Positions 1 through 9,608 are shown, counted from the first letter of the stretch. The stretch: 64,000 nt of DNA from Aureliella helgolandensis (GCF_007752135.1 NZ_CP036298.1:1116001-1180000), one strand, 5' to 3'. Numbers and translations: made by a program. Notes: a model not told the origin generated them from the sequence alone.

Positions 1-198
1 CTGGGGGGACTCGAGTCCTGTGTGGAGTAAGGCGCTGGCTGGGGAATTTCTTGCGTCGATGTTTCAACTTCAGAAGTTGACTTGCGAAGTCAGCAAGCTC
101 GCTGGAGAATGCCAGTCGTGAAACTGTTTACAACCAGGCACCCACCAGACGGCAAAATCTGCCTGCCGGATCGTGCGCCTACTTCTTGGATTTGCCCA

Positions 199-1644
199 TT
201 ACGGCTTGCCGACAATGGCTGCATGATTCTGCTTGAAGCCTGCTGCGTCCCGTTTAGCGATTAGTTGCGTTTGTAGCATGTTTACCACTGTGGCATACTC
301 TGGATTTCCTGCCTGGTTGGTGAATTCGTCTGGGTCCCGTTTCAGATCGTACAGCTCTAAGCCCTTTTCCCCAAAGCCCCACTGCGTGAAACGCCAGTCC
401 GCCGTGCGAATCGATTCTCCTCCGCTGCGGCTGATTGTGAATGCCTGTTCCTTCTTCCAGGACGGAGATTCGGTATCGGCCAGCAGCGGTTGCAGACTTA
501 TTCCCTGGAGAGAGTCTGGAGCGGCCAGGCCAGCCAGTTCGGCCAGGGTGGGGTAAAGATCGACCAGTTCCGTGATCTTGGTGGTGCCACGGCCGTGCTG
601 ATCTGTGAGCCACGGCACGCTGATGATAAACGGTACTCGCGTGGCCTCTTCGAACAGGTGCTGCTTCTGGTATTTGTGGTGATGCCCCAAAAGGTAGCCG
701 TGATCACTAGTGAATACGACAATCGTATTGTTCGCCAACCCCTTTTCCTGCAGAGCATCCAAGACGCGTCCGACCTGCGCGTCCATATACGAAACGCTGG
801 CGTAATAGGCCTGTAACAGCCCTTGATGCAGCTCAGGCGTCACGCCGTAAGTTGTGCTGTTTCGTTTGTAGTCGCGGATGATTCCGGGCACGTCGTCCAG
901 GTCATTCTCCGGCACTACCGGTGCGACCATTTCCGCTCGATTGTATTTGTCGAAATACTTTTTCGGGGCGACAAGTGGTACATGCGGTCTCACGAATCCT
1001 ACGGCCAGAAAGAACGGTTTGTCCTTGACCTTGTCAAGAATCTCGATGGCACGATCTGCTGCCATTCCATCGGCGTGCTCACCGTCTCCGCCGGATGCAA
1101 TCACACCGGCAAAGGTCTGTGACCCGTTGTTTTTCGGCGACCAGTTCGTCAGCTCACCGGCAGCGTTTTGTTCCGGAGCCGTGATGTTGATCGCTTCGTC
1201 CCATGAGAAGGGATCATCGCTTTCCGCTGTTCCGGCGATGATCTCAAAGGGGATCCCCATGTGATAAATCTTGCTGACTCGGCCCGCGTAGTAGCCGTTG
1301 TTGCGAAAAGTCTGCGGCAGCGTTACGACGTCAGGCATGCTGCCTCGCAAGGTGCCTTCATTGCCCAACGTTAGATTCGAATACGGATACAAGCCAGACA
1401 TAATCGACGCCCGCGACGCACCACAAACCGGATACTGACAGTGCATGTTCTCAAATTTGACACCGTGGTGTGCTAAGCGATCGAGGTTGGGTGTCTTGCA
1501 CTGCTTGTGCCCAAAGCCACTCAGAGCGGTATTCAGGTCATCTGCGATCAGGAACAGGACGTTCGGCTTCTCAGCGCGTGCCGGTACATTCGGAATCAGC
1601 GTCGTTCCGACCATTGCAAAAACTATCAGACAAGTCGTTTTCAT
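199..1644 (-). CDS. Secreted sulfatase, iduronate-2-sulfatase-like
   Basis: Predicted type I sulfatase that hydrolyses sulfate esters, probably on an exported or imported sulfated polysaccharide. A signal peptide covers about residues 1-24 and ends in ARA. The metal-binding DD of the ADD motif lies at residues 35-36, and the formylglycine signature C-G-A-S-R is at residues 74-78, so the catalytic Cys74 needs maturation by a formylglycine-generating enzyme, which is not in this window. At 481 residues it has the usual length for this family. The C-terminal part has the ELYDL..DP..F.N pattern seen in iduronate-2-sulfatase relatives. A second sulfatase lies 94 bp upstream on the same strand, so the two may be cotranscribed. 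The natural substrate cannot be read from the sequence. Confidence 0.93.
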   Translation of the reverse strand: MKTTCLIVFAMVGTTLIPNVPARAEKPNVLFLIADDLNTALSGFGHKQCKTPNLDRLAHHGVKFENMHCQYPVCGASRASIMSGLYPYSNLTLGNEGTLRGSMPDVVTLPQTFRNNGYYAGRVSKIYHMGIPFEIIAGTAESDDPFSWDEAINITAPEQNAAGELTNWSPKNNGSQTFAGVIASGGDGEHADGMAADRAIEILDKVKDKPFFLAVGFVRPHVPLVAPKKYFDKYNRAEMVAPVVPENDLDDVPGIIRDYKRNSTTYGVTPELHQGLLQAYYASVSYMDAQVGRVLDALQEKGLANNTIVVFTSDHGYLLGHHHKYQKQHLFEEATRVPFIISVPWLTDQHGRGTTKITELVDLYPTLAELAGLAAPDSLQGISLQPLLADTESPSWKKEQAFTISRSGGESIRTADWRFTQWGFGEKGLELYDLKRDPDEFTNQAGNPEYATVVNMLQTQLIAKRDAAGFKQNHAAIVGKP

Positions 1645-1738
1645 CGTTCGATTCTCATATTCCGGTTCGGAGGCTGATTGAGTTCATCCTGGAAGATCTT
1701 GCAGCCTACTGTTAAGCCTTAGATCGGGCAGTGCCGCT

Positions 1739-3211
1739 CTACGGTATTTCTGGCAATGCAAAATCTCTTAGCAAGCGCGGTGGTCCGCTGAGCGCCTGAT
1801 CGTCATCGACTTCTTGCATCTGCTGGACAACCAACTCACGCAGTTTCGTTAGTGTGCGAGCTTGATGGGAGGGTGTGGCCAAGTTGTTTTTCTCGAACGG
1901 ATCGCTTTCTAGATCGTAGAGTTCTTCAGCTGGATTGCTGTGATAGTCATGCAAGAAAGCTGCTGCCTTCGGGGCGGTTTTCGCTGCATCGATGTACGAT
2001 TGCCAGTGGTGGCCGGCGTGTGCCCAGTGCTTGGGGTCCCGCGGCGTTTCCATTGCCCAAACGTCGGTGTGTGTGGTGTAGGCGAATTCGGGGTGCAGGT
2101 TGCGGATGTACTTCCACTTGCCCACGCGGACGCTGCGAATCGGGTAGACGTTCTTTTCGTTGTCACCTTTGTGTGTGGCGAAAATTACGTCACGATGTTT
2201 GTTGGTTTCGCCCATCAACACTTTAGCGAACGACCGCCCCTCAATCCCCGACGGCGACGTTCCACCGGCCAAGTCGATCAGTGTCAGTATTAGGTCAATC
2301 CAACTGACCATCGCGTCTGTCGACGAACTCGGTTGGATTTTTCCGGGCCAAACTGCAATCAAAGGAGTACGGATTCCCGTTTCGTAGAGAGCCCATTTTG
2401 CGAAAGGCCACGGCATCCCATGGTCCGACGTGTAAACGACCAATGTGTTCTTCGCGTCCAGGTGTTTCGCGATCAGTCTTCGGGTTTGTCCGACGCGGCG
2501 GTCGATATCTTCGGCTCCTTCGACGTATCGCGTCATTTCCACTCGAGCTTCGGGCGTGTCAAAGATCTTCGGCGGAATGACGACGTCGGCAGGTGCGATT
2601 CTAGCCTCTTCTTTCGGCGGCCAAGCTGTGTGCGTGTCTGTCCAGCCAAGAAACAATGCCAGCGGTGGAGCGTCTACAGGGCGTTGCTGGAGAAATGCTT
2701 CAACCTGATCCAACGTCATTGTTTGTTGCAAGCCGCCACCGCCGAGAATCTTGACTCCGTCGGGCACGTACTGGCCAAAATGCTTCCTGCCGGCATGGCC
2801 GACCTTGCCATGAAAGACAACTTCGTACCCTTGTTCCAATAGCGCTGGCAGCAGTGAGACGACACCGGGTTTGAGTTGGATTTCGTGGTTGCCAACGATG
2901 CCGTTGCTATAGGGCATTCGCCCCGTGAAAAGTGCCGCGCGACTTGGCGCGCAGGCCGGCGACGCAACATAGACGCCGTCGAATCGAATTCTCTCATTCG
3001 CCATCTGTTGAAGGTTGGGTGTTTGAATCTCGCCCGCTCCATAAACCGATGAGTGGTACACGCCATGATCGTCAGCAATTGTGATCACAAAGTTCGGCTT
3101 CGCGGCCCAGGATGTCGTCCCGCAAAGCAGCATAATGGCCAGTGCGATGCCCGGTACAACACGCGGAGTAGCTAAACTCCTAGGAATGCTGCTTCGATGA
3201 CGTTTTTTCAT
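1739..3211 (-). CDS. Secreted sulfatase
   Basis: Second type I sulfatase, 490 residues from the preferred start. The frame stays open another 68 codons upstream, but the ATG at 3211 is preferred because it is followed at once by a basic n-region and a hydrophobic stretch ending in SWA, a typical signal peptide; the extension has low-complexity, non-family sequence. Metal-binding DD is at about residues 47-48 and the formylglycine motif C-A-P-S-R at residues 87-91. The C-terminal ELYDLE.DP..KNNLA pattern is typical of planctomycete N-sulfoglucosamine sulfohydrolase-like enzymes. It precedes the sulfatase at 199-1644 on the same strand. Substrate unknown. Confidence 0.92.
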   Translation of the reverse strand: MKKRHRSSIPRSLATPRVVPGIALAIMLLCGTTSWAAKPNFVITIADDHGVYHSSVYGAGEIQTPNLQQMANERIRFDGVYVASPACAPSRAALFTGRMPYSNGIVGNHEIQLKPGVVSLLPALLEQGYEVVFHGKVGHAGRKHFGQYVPDGVKILGGGGLQQTMTLDQVEAFLQQRPVDAPPLALFLGWTDTHTAWPPKEEARIAPADVVIPPKIFDTPEARVEMTRYVEGAEDIDRRVGQTRRLIAKHLDAKNTLVVYTSDHGMPWPFAKWALYETGIRTPLIAVWPGKIQPSSSTDAMVSWIDLILTLIDLAGGTSPSGIEGRSFAKVLMGETNKHRDVIFATHKGDNEKNVYPIRSVRVGKWKYIRNLHPEFAYTTHTDVWAMETPRDPKHWAHAGHHWQSYIDAAKTAPKAAAFLHDYHSNPAEELYDLESDPFEKNNLATPSHQARTLTKLRELVVQQMQEVDDDQALSGPPRLLRDFALPEIP

Positions 3212-3264
3212 AGAGAGGTCTAACCTGTTAGCTAACGTGGTTCTGAGGGAAAGGTTTTTAAGTT

Positions 3265-3545
3265 TCAGCAGCCGAAGAGTCGCTTCAAAGGCAGTAGTCG
3301 TTGCTCTTGCTGTTGTGATAACGTCACTGTTTCTCCGTTGGCGAGGTTCAACGCGATGGATTTGAGCGACGTGCTGCCGGCGGTAAGGTGGGCGCAAACG
3401 TGGAATGATTTGCAACGCACCGGGAAGAGTGAATTGGAGCGTTTGCCACTGGTCCGACTTCTCTACGCTGACGTTAACACGACTGGCGCGACGAAGTCCT
3501 TGCCCGCTGAGCTGCGCCAGGAGAGGGCGATTGCGCCCGGATGAG
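3265..3545 (-). pseudogene. Possible decayed coding remnant upstream of the sulfatases
   Basis: The stretch between the sulfatase start and the acetyltransferase holds protein-like sequence on the minus strand, split over two frames. One frame reads VSVEKSDQWQTLQFTLPG near 3430-3490. After a frame change, another reads AGSTSLKSIALNLANGETV and ends at a stop at 3265. The pattern resembles the C-terminal beta-sandwich end of secreted carbohydrate-related proteins. No start, ribosome site or complete domain can be seen. Either a pseudogene tail or chance; confidence is low. Confidence 0.25.
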
Positions 3546-3555
3546 AGCCTTCCGT

Positions 3556-4026
3556 TTACAAGGACTTGTCGAGGTTCATTCGCATTTCGAGGATGTGGGG
3601 CTCGAACCCCACTTTCTCATAGGCTCGCAATGCTGGTTCATTGCCGGGGTACACCGTCAAATGGACCTCCGGTAGATCGTTCGCGCGTGCCCAGGTGAAA
3701 AGGGCGTCAAGTACACGCTTGTTCACGCCTTTGCCGCGGTGTTCCGGAACCACGTAAAGGAAGCCGATGTAGGCATGGAAGGCCGGTTCTGTGTAATGCC
3801 GCGATGCCTTTCTCCTAGCATATCCAGAGCCGATTAGAGTACCGTCCAGTTCGGCCACAATGACTTCGGCTTCCGGCGAGGCAATAAGTTCGCTAATATC
3901 ATAATAGCTGATTGGGTCAGGAAGCAGCGTTTCATCATAGGATCGTTCAGCCGCAATGATACCTTGCTCAAAGGTCAAAAGGATCGGAAGGTCGATCGCC
4001 GTCGCGGGCCGTATCACGATGTGCAT
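3556..4026 (-). CDS. GNAT family N-acetyltransferase
   Basis: A 156-residue GCN5-related acetyltransferase filling the whole GNAT fold. The acetyl-CoA loop is visible as VVPEHRGKGVNKRVLDAL (about residues 93-110), and the end of the fold as NEPALRAYEKVGFEP. The start is supported by AAGGGGA just upstream of the ATG. It stands alone between the sulfatases and a divergent glycosyltransferase. The acceptor substrate cannot be predicted; GNATs act on amines of proteins, amino acids, antibiotics and other small molecules. Confidence 0.85.
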   Translation of the reverse strand: MHIVIRPATAIDLPILLTFEQGIIAAERSYDETLLPDPISYYDISELIASPEAEVIVAELDGTLIGSGYARRKASRHYTEPAFHAYIGFLYVVPEHRGKGVNKRVLDALFTWARANDLPEVHLTVYPGNEPALRAYEKVGFEPHILEMRMNLDKSL

Positions 4027-4341
4027 GTGTCCCCTTTTGTGTGAACGTCATCGTTTCTTAGAGTTCAATTTCAGGCGTATCCGATACATTTCCACCAGCT
4101 GCCACTGTATTCGGTGACAGAATTATGCAATTTACTAATATAACGATATTTCGTCGTTTCATTCGCACGTAGGTTCTTGAGGCAGCTGGCATTAGATGGC
4201 GTATGGCTCTGCCTGGCAGCGTCCGCGCGTGCCACACGGACTCCATGGTTGGATTCTGTGGCAACGGTTGCGATCGCGAGACTAGCACCGCCGAGCCCGC
4301 AAGGAATGGAAAGCTTCCACTGAGTCCTCTAAGGTAGTTGC
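4027..4341. other. Divergent intergenic region
   Basis: 315 bp between the divergently transcribed acetyltransferase and glycosyltransferase. It must hold both promoters, but no convincing -35/-10 pair, repeat or RNA was recognised. A short A+T-rich tract lies around 4125-4155. Confidence 0.5.
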
Positions 4342-5628
4342 ATGAATATTGAAATACTCGCTGTCGGCACCCGAGGGGACGTTCAGCCCTACGTTGCACT
4401 TGGAAAAGGCCTCTTGGCTGCCGGCCACTGCGTCACCCTCTGCACTTGCGCAAAATTTGAGTCGTTCATAACGGATCATGGATTGAATTATGCCTCTATG
4501 AACGACGATTTAATTGATTTCATGCATTCGGACGACGGAAAGATTGCAATGGAGAACACAGGCAATTGGTGGGAAGCAATCAAGACGGCATTCAAGCTGT
4601 TGCCTAAACTTGGGCCAATGCAGCGCCAGCAGATCAAGGACACTTGGGAATCGACGTGCGCCGCTAAGCCAGATCTGATTCTGTTTCATCCCAAAGCAGT
4701 CGGCGCGGTAGACTTTGCGGAACGCCTGGGTGTGCCCTGCATGCTTGCCTTCTATCTACCCATGTATGTTTCTACCGGTAGTTTTCCTGCGATGGGAATT
4801 CCAGATCTGAGAATTGGGCGTTGGTACAATCGCCTAACGTATCGTTTCATCGCCAAAGCAACGTGGTGGGGAACTGGCAAGTACATCAACGAGTGGCGAC
4901 AGGCAAACGGCTTGCCACCCCGTCGGGGTGGCAAATACTTACGGCACGCCAATGGCGAGCCAATCCCCGCACTACATGCCTATAGCGAATCCATTATTCC
5001 AAGACCCTCTGATTGGCCCGAATCGGCGACCGTTACAGGGTACTGGTTTCTCAATCATCCAGAAGGCTGGCGACCATCACCGGAGCTTGAGGATTTTCTC
5101 GCCGGGGGTGAGCCGCCGGTCTACTTCGGCTTCGGTAGCATCTTTGGTCGCGATCCCGTTCATCTCACGCAGATTGTTCTAGATGCGGTTAGAGCCACCG
5201 GTGTGCGTGCGATTATTGCGAGTGGCTGGGGAGGCCTTGATCCCGCTCGGTTTGAATTGCCAAGCACCGTTCTTGCCATTGATTCCGTGCCTCACGATTG
5301 GCTCTTCCCACGCGTCGCCGCAGTTGTGCATCATGGTGGCTGCGGTACTACGGCGGCTGGACTCCGTGCCGGACGTCCGACAGTCGTTTGCTCGTTTTTC
5401 GGTGACCAACCGTTCTGGGGGGCGAAAGTCAAAGCTTTAGGAGTTGGGCCCGCGGCTATTCCTCAGAAGAGACTCAGCGTTGAAAGATTGAGTGCCGCCA
5501 TCACCCAGGCTACAACAGATGTGACGCTTCGTGAAAAGGCTGATGCACTTGGTCAACGAATTCGAAATGAGGACGGTGTCGGCAACGCCGTCCAGTTCAT
5601 CAATCATTGGATGAAGCGGTCGAGGTAG
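4342..5628 (+). CDS. GT1-type glycosyltransferase (UDP-glycosyltransferase/sterol-glucosyltransferase-like)
   Basis: A 428-residue GT-B fold glycosyltransferase. The N-terminus (ILAVGTRGDVQPYVALGKGL) is the acceptor-side signature of the family that includes sterol and macrolide/lipid glucosyltransferases. The C-terminal donor-binding block HHGGCGTTAAGLRAGRP followed by FFGDQPFWG is the bacterial counterpart of the plant UGT PSPG box. No signal peptide or transmembrane segment, so it is cytoplasmic or peripherally membrane-bound. It probably moves a sugar from a nucleotide-sugar to a lipid or hydrophobic small molecule; the acceptor is unknown. It stands alone, followed by about 270 bp with no recognised gene before the insertion sequence. 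Confidence 0.9.
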   Translation: MNIEILAVGTRGDVQPYVALGKGLLAAGHCVTLCTCAKFESFITDHGLNYASMNDDLIDFMHSDDGKIAMENTGNWWEAIKTAFKLLPKLGPMQRQQIKDTWESTCAAKPDLILFHPKAVGAVDFAERLGVPCMLAFYLPMYVSTGSFPAMGIPDLRIGRWYNRLTYRFIAKATWWGTGKYINEWRQANGLPPRRGGKYLRHANGEPIPALHAYSESIIPRPSDWPESATVTGYWFLNHPEGWRPSPELEDFLAGGEPPVYFGFGSIFGRDPVHLTQIVLDAVRATGVRAIIASGWGGLDPARFELPSTVLAIDSVPHDWLFPRVAAVVHHGGCGTTAAGLRAGRPTVVCSFFGDQPFWGAKVKALGVGPAAIPQKRLSVERLSAAITQATTDVTLREKADALGQRIRNEDGVGNAVQFINHWMKRSR

Positions 5629-5905
5629 TCGTAATCTCGCATTCCGGCAAAACGCGTCATGAGAACACCACGCAGTGCGGACCGCCTGGGAGGTCGACAT
5701 GATCGACGCACGTTAGCAAACGGGCTTTCGACATCGAGATGTACGACTCAATGTCTCGAATCACTTTCTCAAATCAACTTCGGTGCGAAACACCGAAGCG
5801 ACTTTGCGATGCTTCAACTCTGCGGCGCGTGCATCAACCGGATGCTGGAAAAATATGCTCTTTACTACGGGGAGGTAATCCACCGACCGCACCGTGCCAT
5901 AGCTA

Positions 5906-7712
5906 GTGTCCGTCCGGAAATTGAAAGCGTCTGTAAATTATTGGCTAATTTTCAAAAAAGCTCCCCGAAGAACGAACCCGCGAGCGAGTTCGAGCGTTGA
6001 ATTTGTTGACTAAAACAGGTCCAAACGCTTAATCTTCGAGGAGTAGAAGTGGTTCGCAAGCCATATCAAAAACAGCAACGCTTCGATTGCAGCCCTATCG
6101 CACAAGTTGAACTCAACTTGGAATCTCGCGATGAAATCGTGCCCGTCTTGCTCGGGCTTCAATATCTTTATACCAATGCCAAGTTGAGAACGAAAGTCGT
6201 TCAGGCTGTCGCTGCGGATCTAAACCAAGACTCTCGACGGGATGTTGGAAGGCCAGGCATAGACGATTGGCATGTTGTTGTGCTTGCAGCAGTCAGACTT
6301 GGATGTAATCTTGATTACGACAAACTACAGGATCAAGTCGAGAATCATCGGCGTCTCCGCGGAATCATGGGAATCGGCGACTGGCAAGACACCGACGGTT
6401 TCACTTTCAGACGCATACGCGATACCATCTGTCTGCTCAAACCTGAGACGATTAGTAAGATCAACCAAGCTATCGTCACCGCTGGCCAGAGCATTGCTCC
6501 CGATGCCAGTTCCACAGTTCGGGCTGATTCATTTGTTATTGAAACTAACATTCACTATCCGACAGAGAGCAGTTTGATCTACGACGGTGTTCGCAAGTTC
6601 ATTCCGTTCTGTGTTGAGTTGGCGCAACAGCTTGAGACCACAGGATGGAGACAAGTGGGGCATCTAGTCAAGAAGATCAAGAGCTTAAAGCAGCAGATAG
6701 GACGGATTGCTGCCAGCAAGAGCTCACGCAAAAAGGAAGCCTTGGAATCGCGTTATCGCGACCTGCTGCAACGCGTAGCACTTTTGCTCGAGCGAGCGAA
6801 ATCACTGACGAATGAGGCGAAATCTCTCGGTGCGTCCACAGTAACTCTGTCGCTAATCACAACAATCGAACATTGGACAGGACTGACCGAGCAGGTTTGC
6901 GATACGGCGCGTCGGCGTGTCCTATTGGGTGAGTCAGTCCCCAATTGCGACAAGCTGTTCAGCTTGTTCGAAACACACACGCAGCTTTACCGTCGCGGCA
7001 AAGCCGGACAACCCAATCAATATGGTCGATTGGCTTTGGTTTACGAGGATGGTGCTGGTTTCATTAGTCACTATCACTTGATGGCTCGCGACGTGCGTGA
7101 CCAGGATGTCGTGGTGGAACAAACGAAGTTGGCTCAGAAGAAGCACGCAGGCGAGATTCACACCGCGTCTTTTGACCGAGGTTTCTATTCAGCGGAAAAT
7201 GAATCAAATCTGCAGCAGATAATCGAAGATGTATGCGTACTACCGCGGGCTCCTGGTGAATACGCACAGCGGATTAAGAACGAAAGTGTTAAATTTCACC
7301 GAACCCGACTACACCACTCAGGCATCGAGGCAGCGATCGGAGTGTTACAGCGGGGCAATGGTTTGAAGCGTTGTCGCGACCGGACTGAACTCGGCTTTGA
7401 ACGCTATTTGGGATTAGCGATTCTAGGTCGCAATATACACACGCTTGGAAAGCTACTGCTTTCTAAACAACGCCCCAATGCATCGGCAGCGCAGAGCAAA
7501 CGCAAAGCGGCTTAGGGCATGTGACTGAGGTTCGTCACTTTTGAATTAGCCAGCTGGCTACCGGTCCGCGCCAGCGGCGCAAAGTCGGTCAAAACGGCTG
7601 GATTTGACTTCACCTAGCGGCAATGAATGCGAAGCGAAGGCAACTCTTCCTGATTGTCTGATAGCATCTGACTGCGTGAAATCCTCCAGCAAGGCAATTT
7701 CCGGACAGACAC
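5906..7712 (+). mobile_element. ISNCY-like insertion sequence, copy 1 (1,807 bp)
   Basis: Complete insertion sequence with imperfect terminal inverted repeats GTGTCYGTCCGGAAATTG (17 of 18 bases match between ends), holding one transposase gene. It is flanked on both sides by TAGCTA (5900-5905 and 7713-7718), best read as a 6-bp target duplication. The same length and nearly the same sequence recur at 46331-48137, with about five base differences seen. The left flank (5629-5899) has no recognised gene; the right flank begins a truncated thioredoxin-domain frame. The element probably moved recently, because its ends, duplication and reading frame are intact. Confidence 0.93.
6049..7515 (+). CDS. 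ISNCY-like DDE transposase (copy 1)
   Basis: A 488-residue transposase starting at GTG, with a GAGGAG ribosome site 5 bp upstream. The catalytic acid triad can be placed: first Asp in VRADSFVIETNIHYPTESSL, second Asp in SFDRGFYSAENE, and the Glu in the C-terminal HSGIEAAIGVLQRG block. The long lysine- and arginine-rich insertion between the first two Asp residues fits the layout of ISNCY-type transposases. Differences from copy 2: Ile for Met at residue 75 or so (GIDDW versus GMDDW), Ala for Val in EYAQRI, and Val for Ala in NESVKF. The frame is intact, so the protein is probably active. Confidence 0.92.
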   Translation: MVRKPYQKQQRFDCSPIAQVELNLESRDEIVPVLLGLQYLYTNAKLRTKVVQAVAADLNQDSRRDVGRPGIDDWHVVVLAAVRLGCNLDYDKLQDQVENHRRLRGIMGIGDWQDTDGFTFRRIRDTICLLKPETISKINQAIVTAGQSIAPDASSTVRADSFVIETNIHYPTESSLIYDGVRKFIPFCVELAQQLETTGWRQVGHLVKKIKSLKQQIGRIAASKSSRKKEALESRYRDLLQRVALLLERAKSLTNEAKSLGASTVTLSLITTIEHWTGLTEQVCDTARRRVLLGESVPNCDKLFSLFETHTQLYRRGKAGQPNQYGRLALVYEDGAGFISHYHLMARDVRDQDVVVEQTKLAQKKHAGEIHTASFDRGFYSAENESNLQQIIEDVCVLPRAPGEYAQRIKNESVKFHRTRLHHSGIEAAIGVLQRGNGLKRCRDRTELGFERYLGLAILGRNIHTLGKLLLSKQRPNASAAQSKRKAA

Positions 7713-7784
7713 TAGCTAGAATCGAAGGCAATCTGCCTGTATTCGACGGCTGAGGGCGGGAGCCTACACCTGAAGACCGTATCT

Positions 7785-8705
7785 GTGAAACCGGGGGAGT
7801 CGGTAGAGCTTGGTAATCTAACGCAACCCGGACCCTATAAACCCTACGTGCCTCCCACACTGGACGAGCAGATTCAAACCGCGTTCGACGTGGATGGAAC
7901 ACCGCTAGAGCGTCATCAGCAAGCGCTGCAGAACGTTCGGTTGGTCAATCAACGCTTGCTAGTCGTTTTTGGAAAGCCTACGGATCCGAGAATTCATCGC
8001 CTGATGGACATCCGCTATAACGATGGAGACTTTCGAATTCTTCGTGACGACTTCCTCTTCTTGGCGATTCCAACGGACTCAGCGCGACTGACAAACGCAC
8101 TGGTTCTGGCCAAGGCACTGGGCCAAGATCTGAACGAGACAAGACAGGCATTCAATCTCGTGCTGGTGGATTCCGAAGGAAAAACGCTTGCGACTGCCGG
8201 TGACGCCGAATTGTGCGTCGCAGGTGAGCTCTCGAAGGAATTGTTGTTGGAATTCCTTCGGCGTCACGAGGTGCAGCCACTGAATGCGCAGCAACTCCTG
8301 AATAACGCGTTGCTACAGGCGACTCAAGAAAACAAGCGAGTCTTGTTACAAGAAACCGCGACATGGTGCCGACCTTGTCATTTGCTTTCCGGATTACTCG
8401 ATGCGAATCGAAGTTGGGAGAAAGACTTCATTTGGGTCAAGATGGATCACCGCTGGACGGGGGCTAAGGAAATTATGGCGAAATTGCGCGACGGCGCTGA
8501 AGGTGGCATTCCTTGGTTTGTGATTTTGGATGCCCAAGGTGAGAAGCTTGCCACTTCGAATGATCCGTCAACTGGCAAGAATATCGGTTTTCCATCAGTA
8601 CAAAATGGCCGCAAGCACTTTGCTAACATCCTCAACGCCACGCGTCAAAGGATGACGGAGCCTGAAGTGCAAGCTCTGGTAGATGCGATTGAGAGTTTCG
8701 AGTGA
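7785..8705 (+). CDS. Thioredoxin-domain protein, 5'-truncated remnant beside the IS
   Basis: Codes for a C-terminal thioredoxin-like domain with redox motif W-C-R-P-C (Cys195 and Cys198 counted from GTG at 7785). The frame is open back to 7716, directly at the IS target duplication, and its first residues (LHLKTVSVKPGESVELGNL) look like the end of a carboxypeptidase-regulatory-like beta-sandwich. In planctomycetes such modules form the tail of large M56 receptor-like proteins, and no signal peptide or start context is seen here. I therefore read this as the 3' end of a larger gene whose 5' part is gone. The left IS flank does not continue the frame (stop at 5900-5902), so IS insertion alone does not explain the loss. 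A short free-standing product from the GTG is possible but unproven. Confidence 0.6.
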   Translation: MKPGESVELGNLTQPGPYKPYVPPTLDEQIQTAFDVDGTPLERHQQALQNVRLVNQRLLVVFGKPTDPRIHRLMDIRYNDGDFRILRDDFLFLAIPTDSARLTNALVLAKALGQDLNETRQAFNLVLVDSEGKTLATAGDAELCVAGELSKELLLEFLRRHEVQPLNAQQLLNNALLQATQENKRVLLQETATWCRPCHLLSGLLDANRSWEKDFIWVKMDHRWTGAKEIMAKLRDGAEGGIPWFVILDAQGEKLATSNDPSTGKNIGFPSVQNGRKHFANILNATRQRMTEPEVQALVDAIESFE

Positions 8706-9074
8706 AGTTCGGCCAGCCAATTGCCTCGCGATTGTCAGTCGCTTTCTTGGTACACTTTCTGCCGATTTGAGCTTTCGACGTCTTATTCTGGCGCACCCTG
8801 TCCTATTCCGTTCCCGCTGTTGGTCGATGTATTTGAGGCAACGTTTTCTTGTAATCTGTTTTCGCTCGGCTATCTGAATCCACCCAACTCGAATTGCTGG
8901 CTGTGGTCGGAGCCTTGATTGCATCGAATATGACCTGTAGGATTGTCGGTTAATCCAAATTGGCACTTGGATCTCGGAGGCTGGTGTGCCGTTTTGTTGA
9001 CAACAGGAAAAGACGATCGATGAAACTGATCTGCTAGTTGTGTTGCGAATTGGAAACCGAAAAACGAGGGACTC
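8706..9074. other. Intergenic, nothing recognised
   Basis: 369 bp between the truncated thioredoxin gene and the lipoprotein gene. No conserved frame, repeat or RNA structure was recognised on either strand. Confidence 0.5.
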
Positions 9075-9608
9075 GTGGTCAAGACTTTCAGTGGGCTGAA
9101 TAGTTGGGGCACTTCATTTGCCATGCTTTTATTAGCGGCCGCAAGCACCATTACCGGATGCCAAAAGCGCGAAGCGAGTGGCGTCGCTGGTAGCACTTCG
9201 GCAGACTCCGTATCTGACGAGGCCAGTTCGTCTGAGTATTCCGTTCCGGCTTCGGCATCGCCGCGAGAGGTGGCCGAGTTGGCGCTGAAGGCTATCGAAG
9301 CGGGCGAATTGCAAGGTTTGCAAAACTTACTCGCAACGAAGAAAATCAAAGCTGATATCCAGGCCATTACGCGAGGCAAAAACGCCTTTAGTTCCGTAGT
9401 TGACAAAGCCGTCCCCCTCGCCGCGTCGGCGATTACGAGAGAAATTGAATGGCTCGAACCTGAGGGCCGTACGATTGACCAGGAAGAAATTACTGGCGAA
9501 ACCGCTAAAGTGGTAGTCAAGGGAACACGAATGGGGAAACCCCTCACTCGTCAGTTCTTTTTGATCCGGGAAGACGGTATCTGGAAGCTGGTACCCAGCC
9601 ATCGGTAA
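9075..9608 (+). CDS. Predicted lipoprotein of unknown function
   Basis: A 177-residue protein starting at GTG with CGAGGG upstream. The N-terminus has a hydrophobic core and a lipobox ending T-I-T-G-C, so Cys29 should be lipidated and the protein anchored in a membrane. A Ser/Ala-rich linker (about residues 35-62) follows. The remaining part, with a conserved REVAELALKAIEAGEL helix and a final strand LIREDGIWKLVPS, resembles the NTF2/DUF4878-like fold of small bacterial lipoproteins; that fold is an inference. No operon partner: the next genes are on the other strand. Confidence 0.72.
   Translation: MVKTFSGLNSWGTSFAMLLLAAASTITGCQKREASGVAGSTSADSVSDEASSSEYSVPASASPREVAELALKAIEAGELQGLQNLLATKKIKADIQAITRGKNAFSSVVDKAVPLAASAITREIEWLEPEGRTIDQEEITGETAKVVVKGTRMGKPLTRQFFLIREDGIWKLVPSHR

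Noticed and set aside
1-198. Possible 3' end of a plus-strand gene entering from the left edge
   Set aside because: Two frames are open for 26-39 codons, too short and without recognisable motifs to support a call.
5659-6000. 113-codon frame before the transposase
   Set aside because: It crosses the left IS boundary, so its 3' part is IS end sequence; composition is not gene-like.
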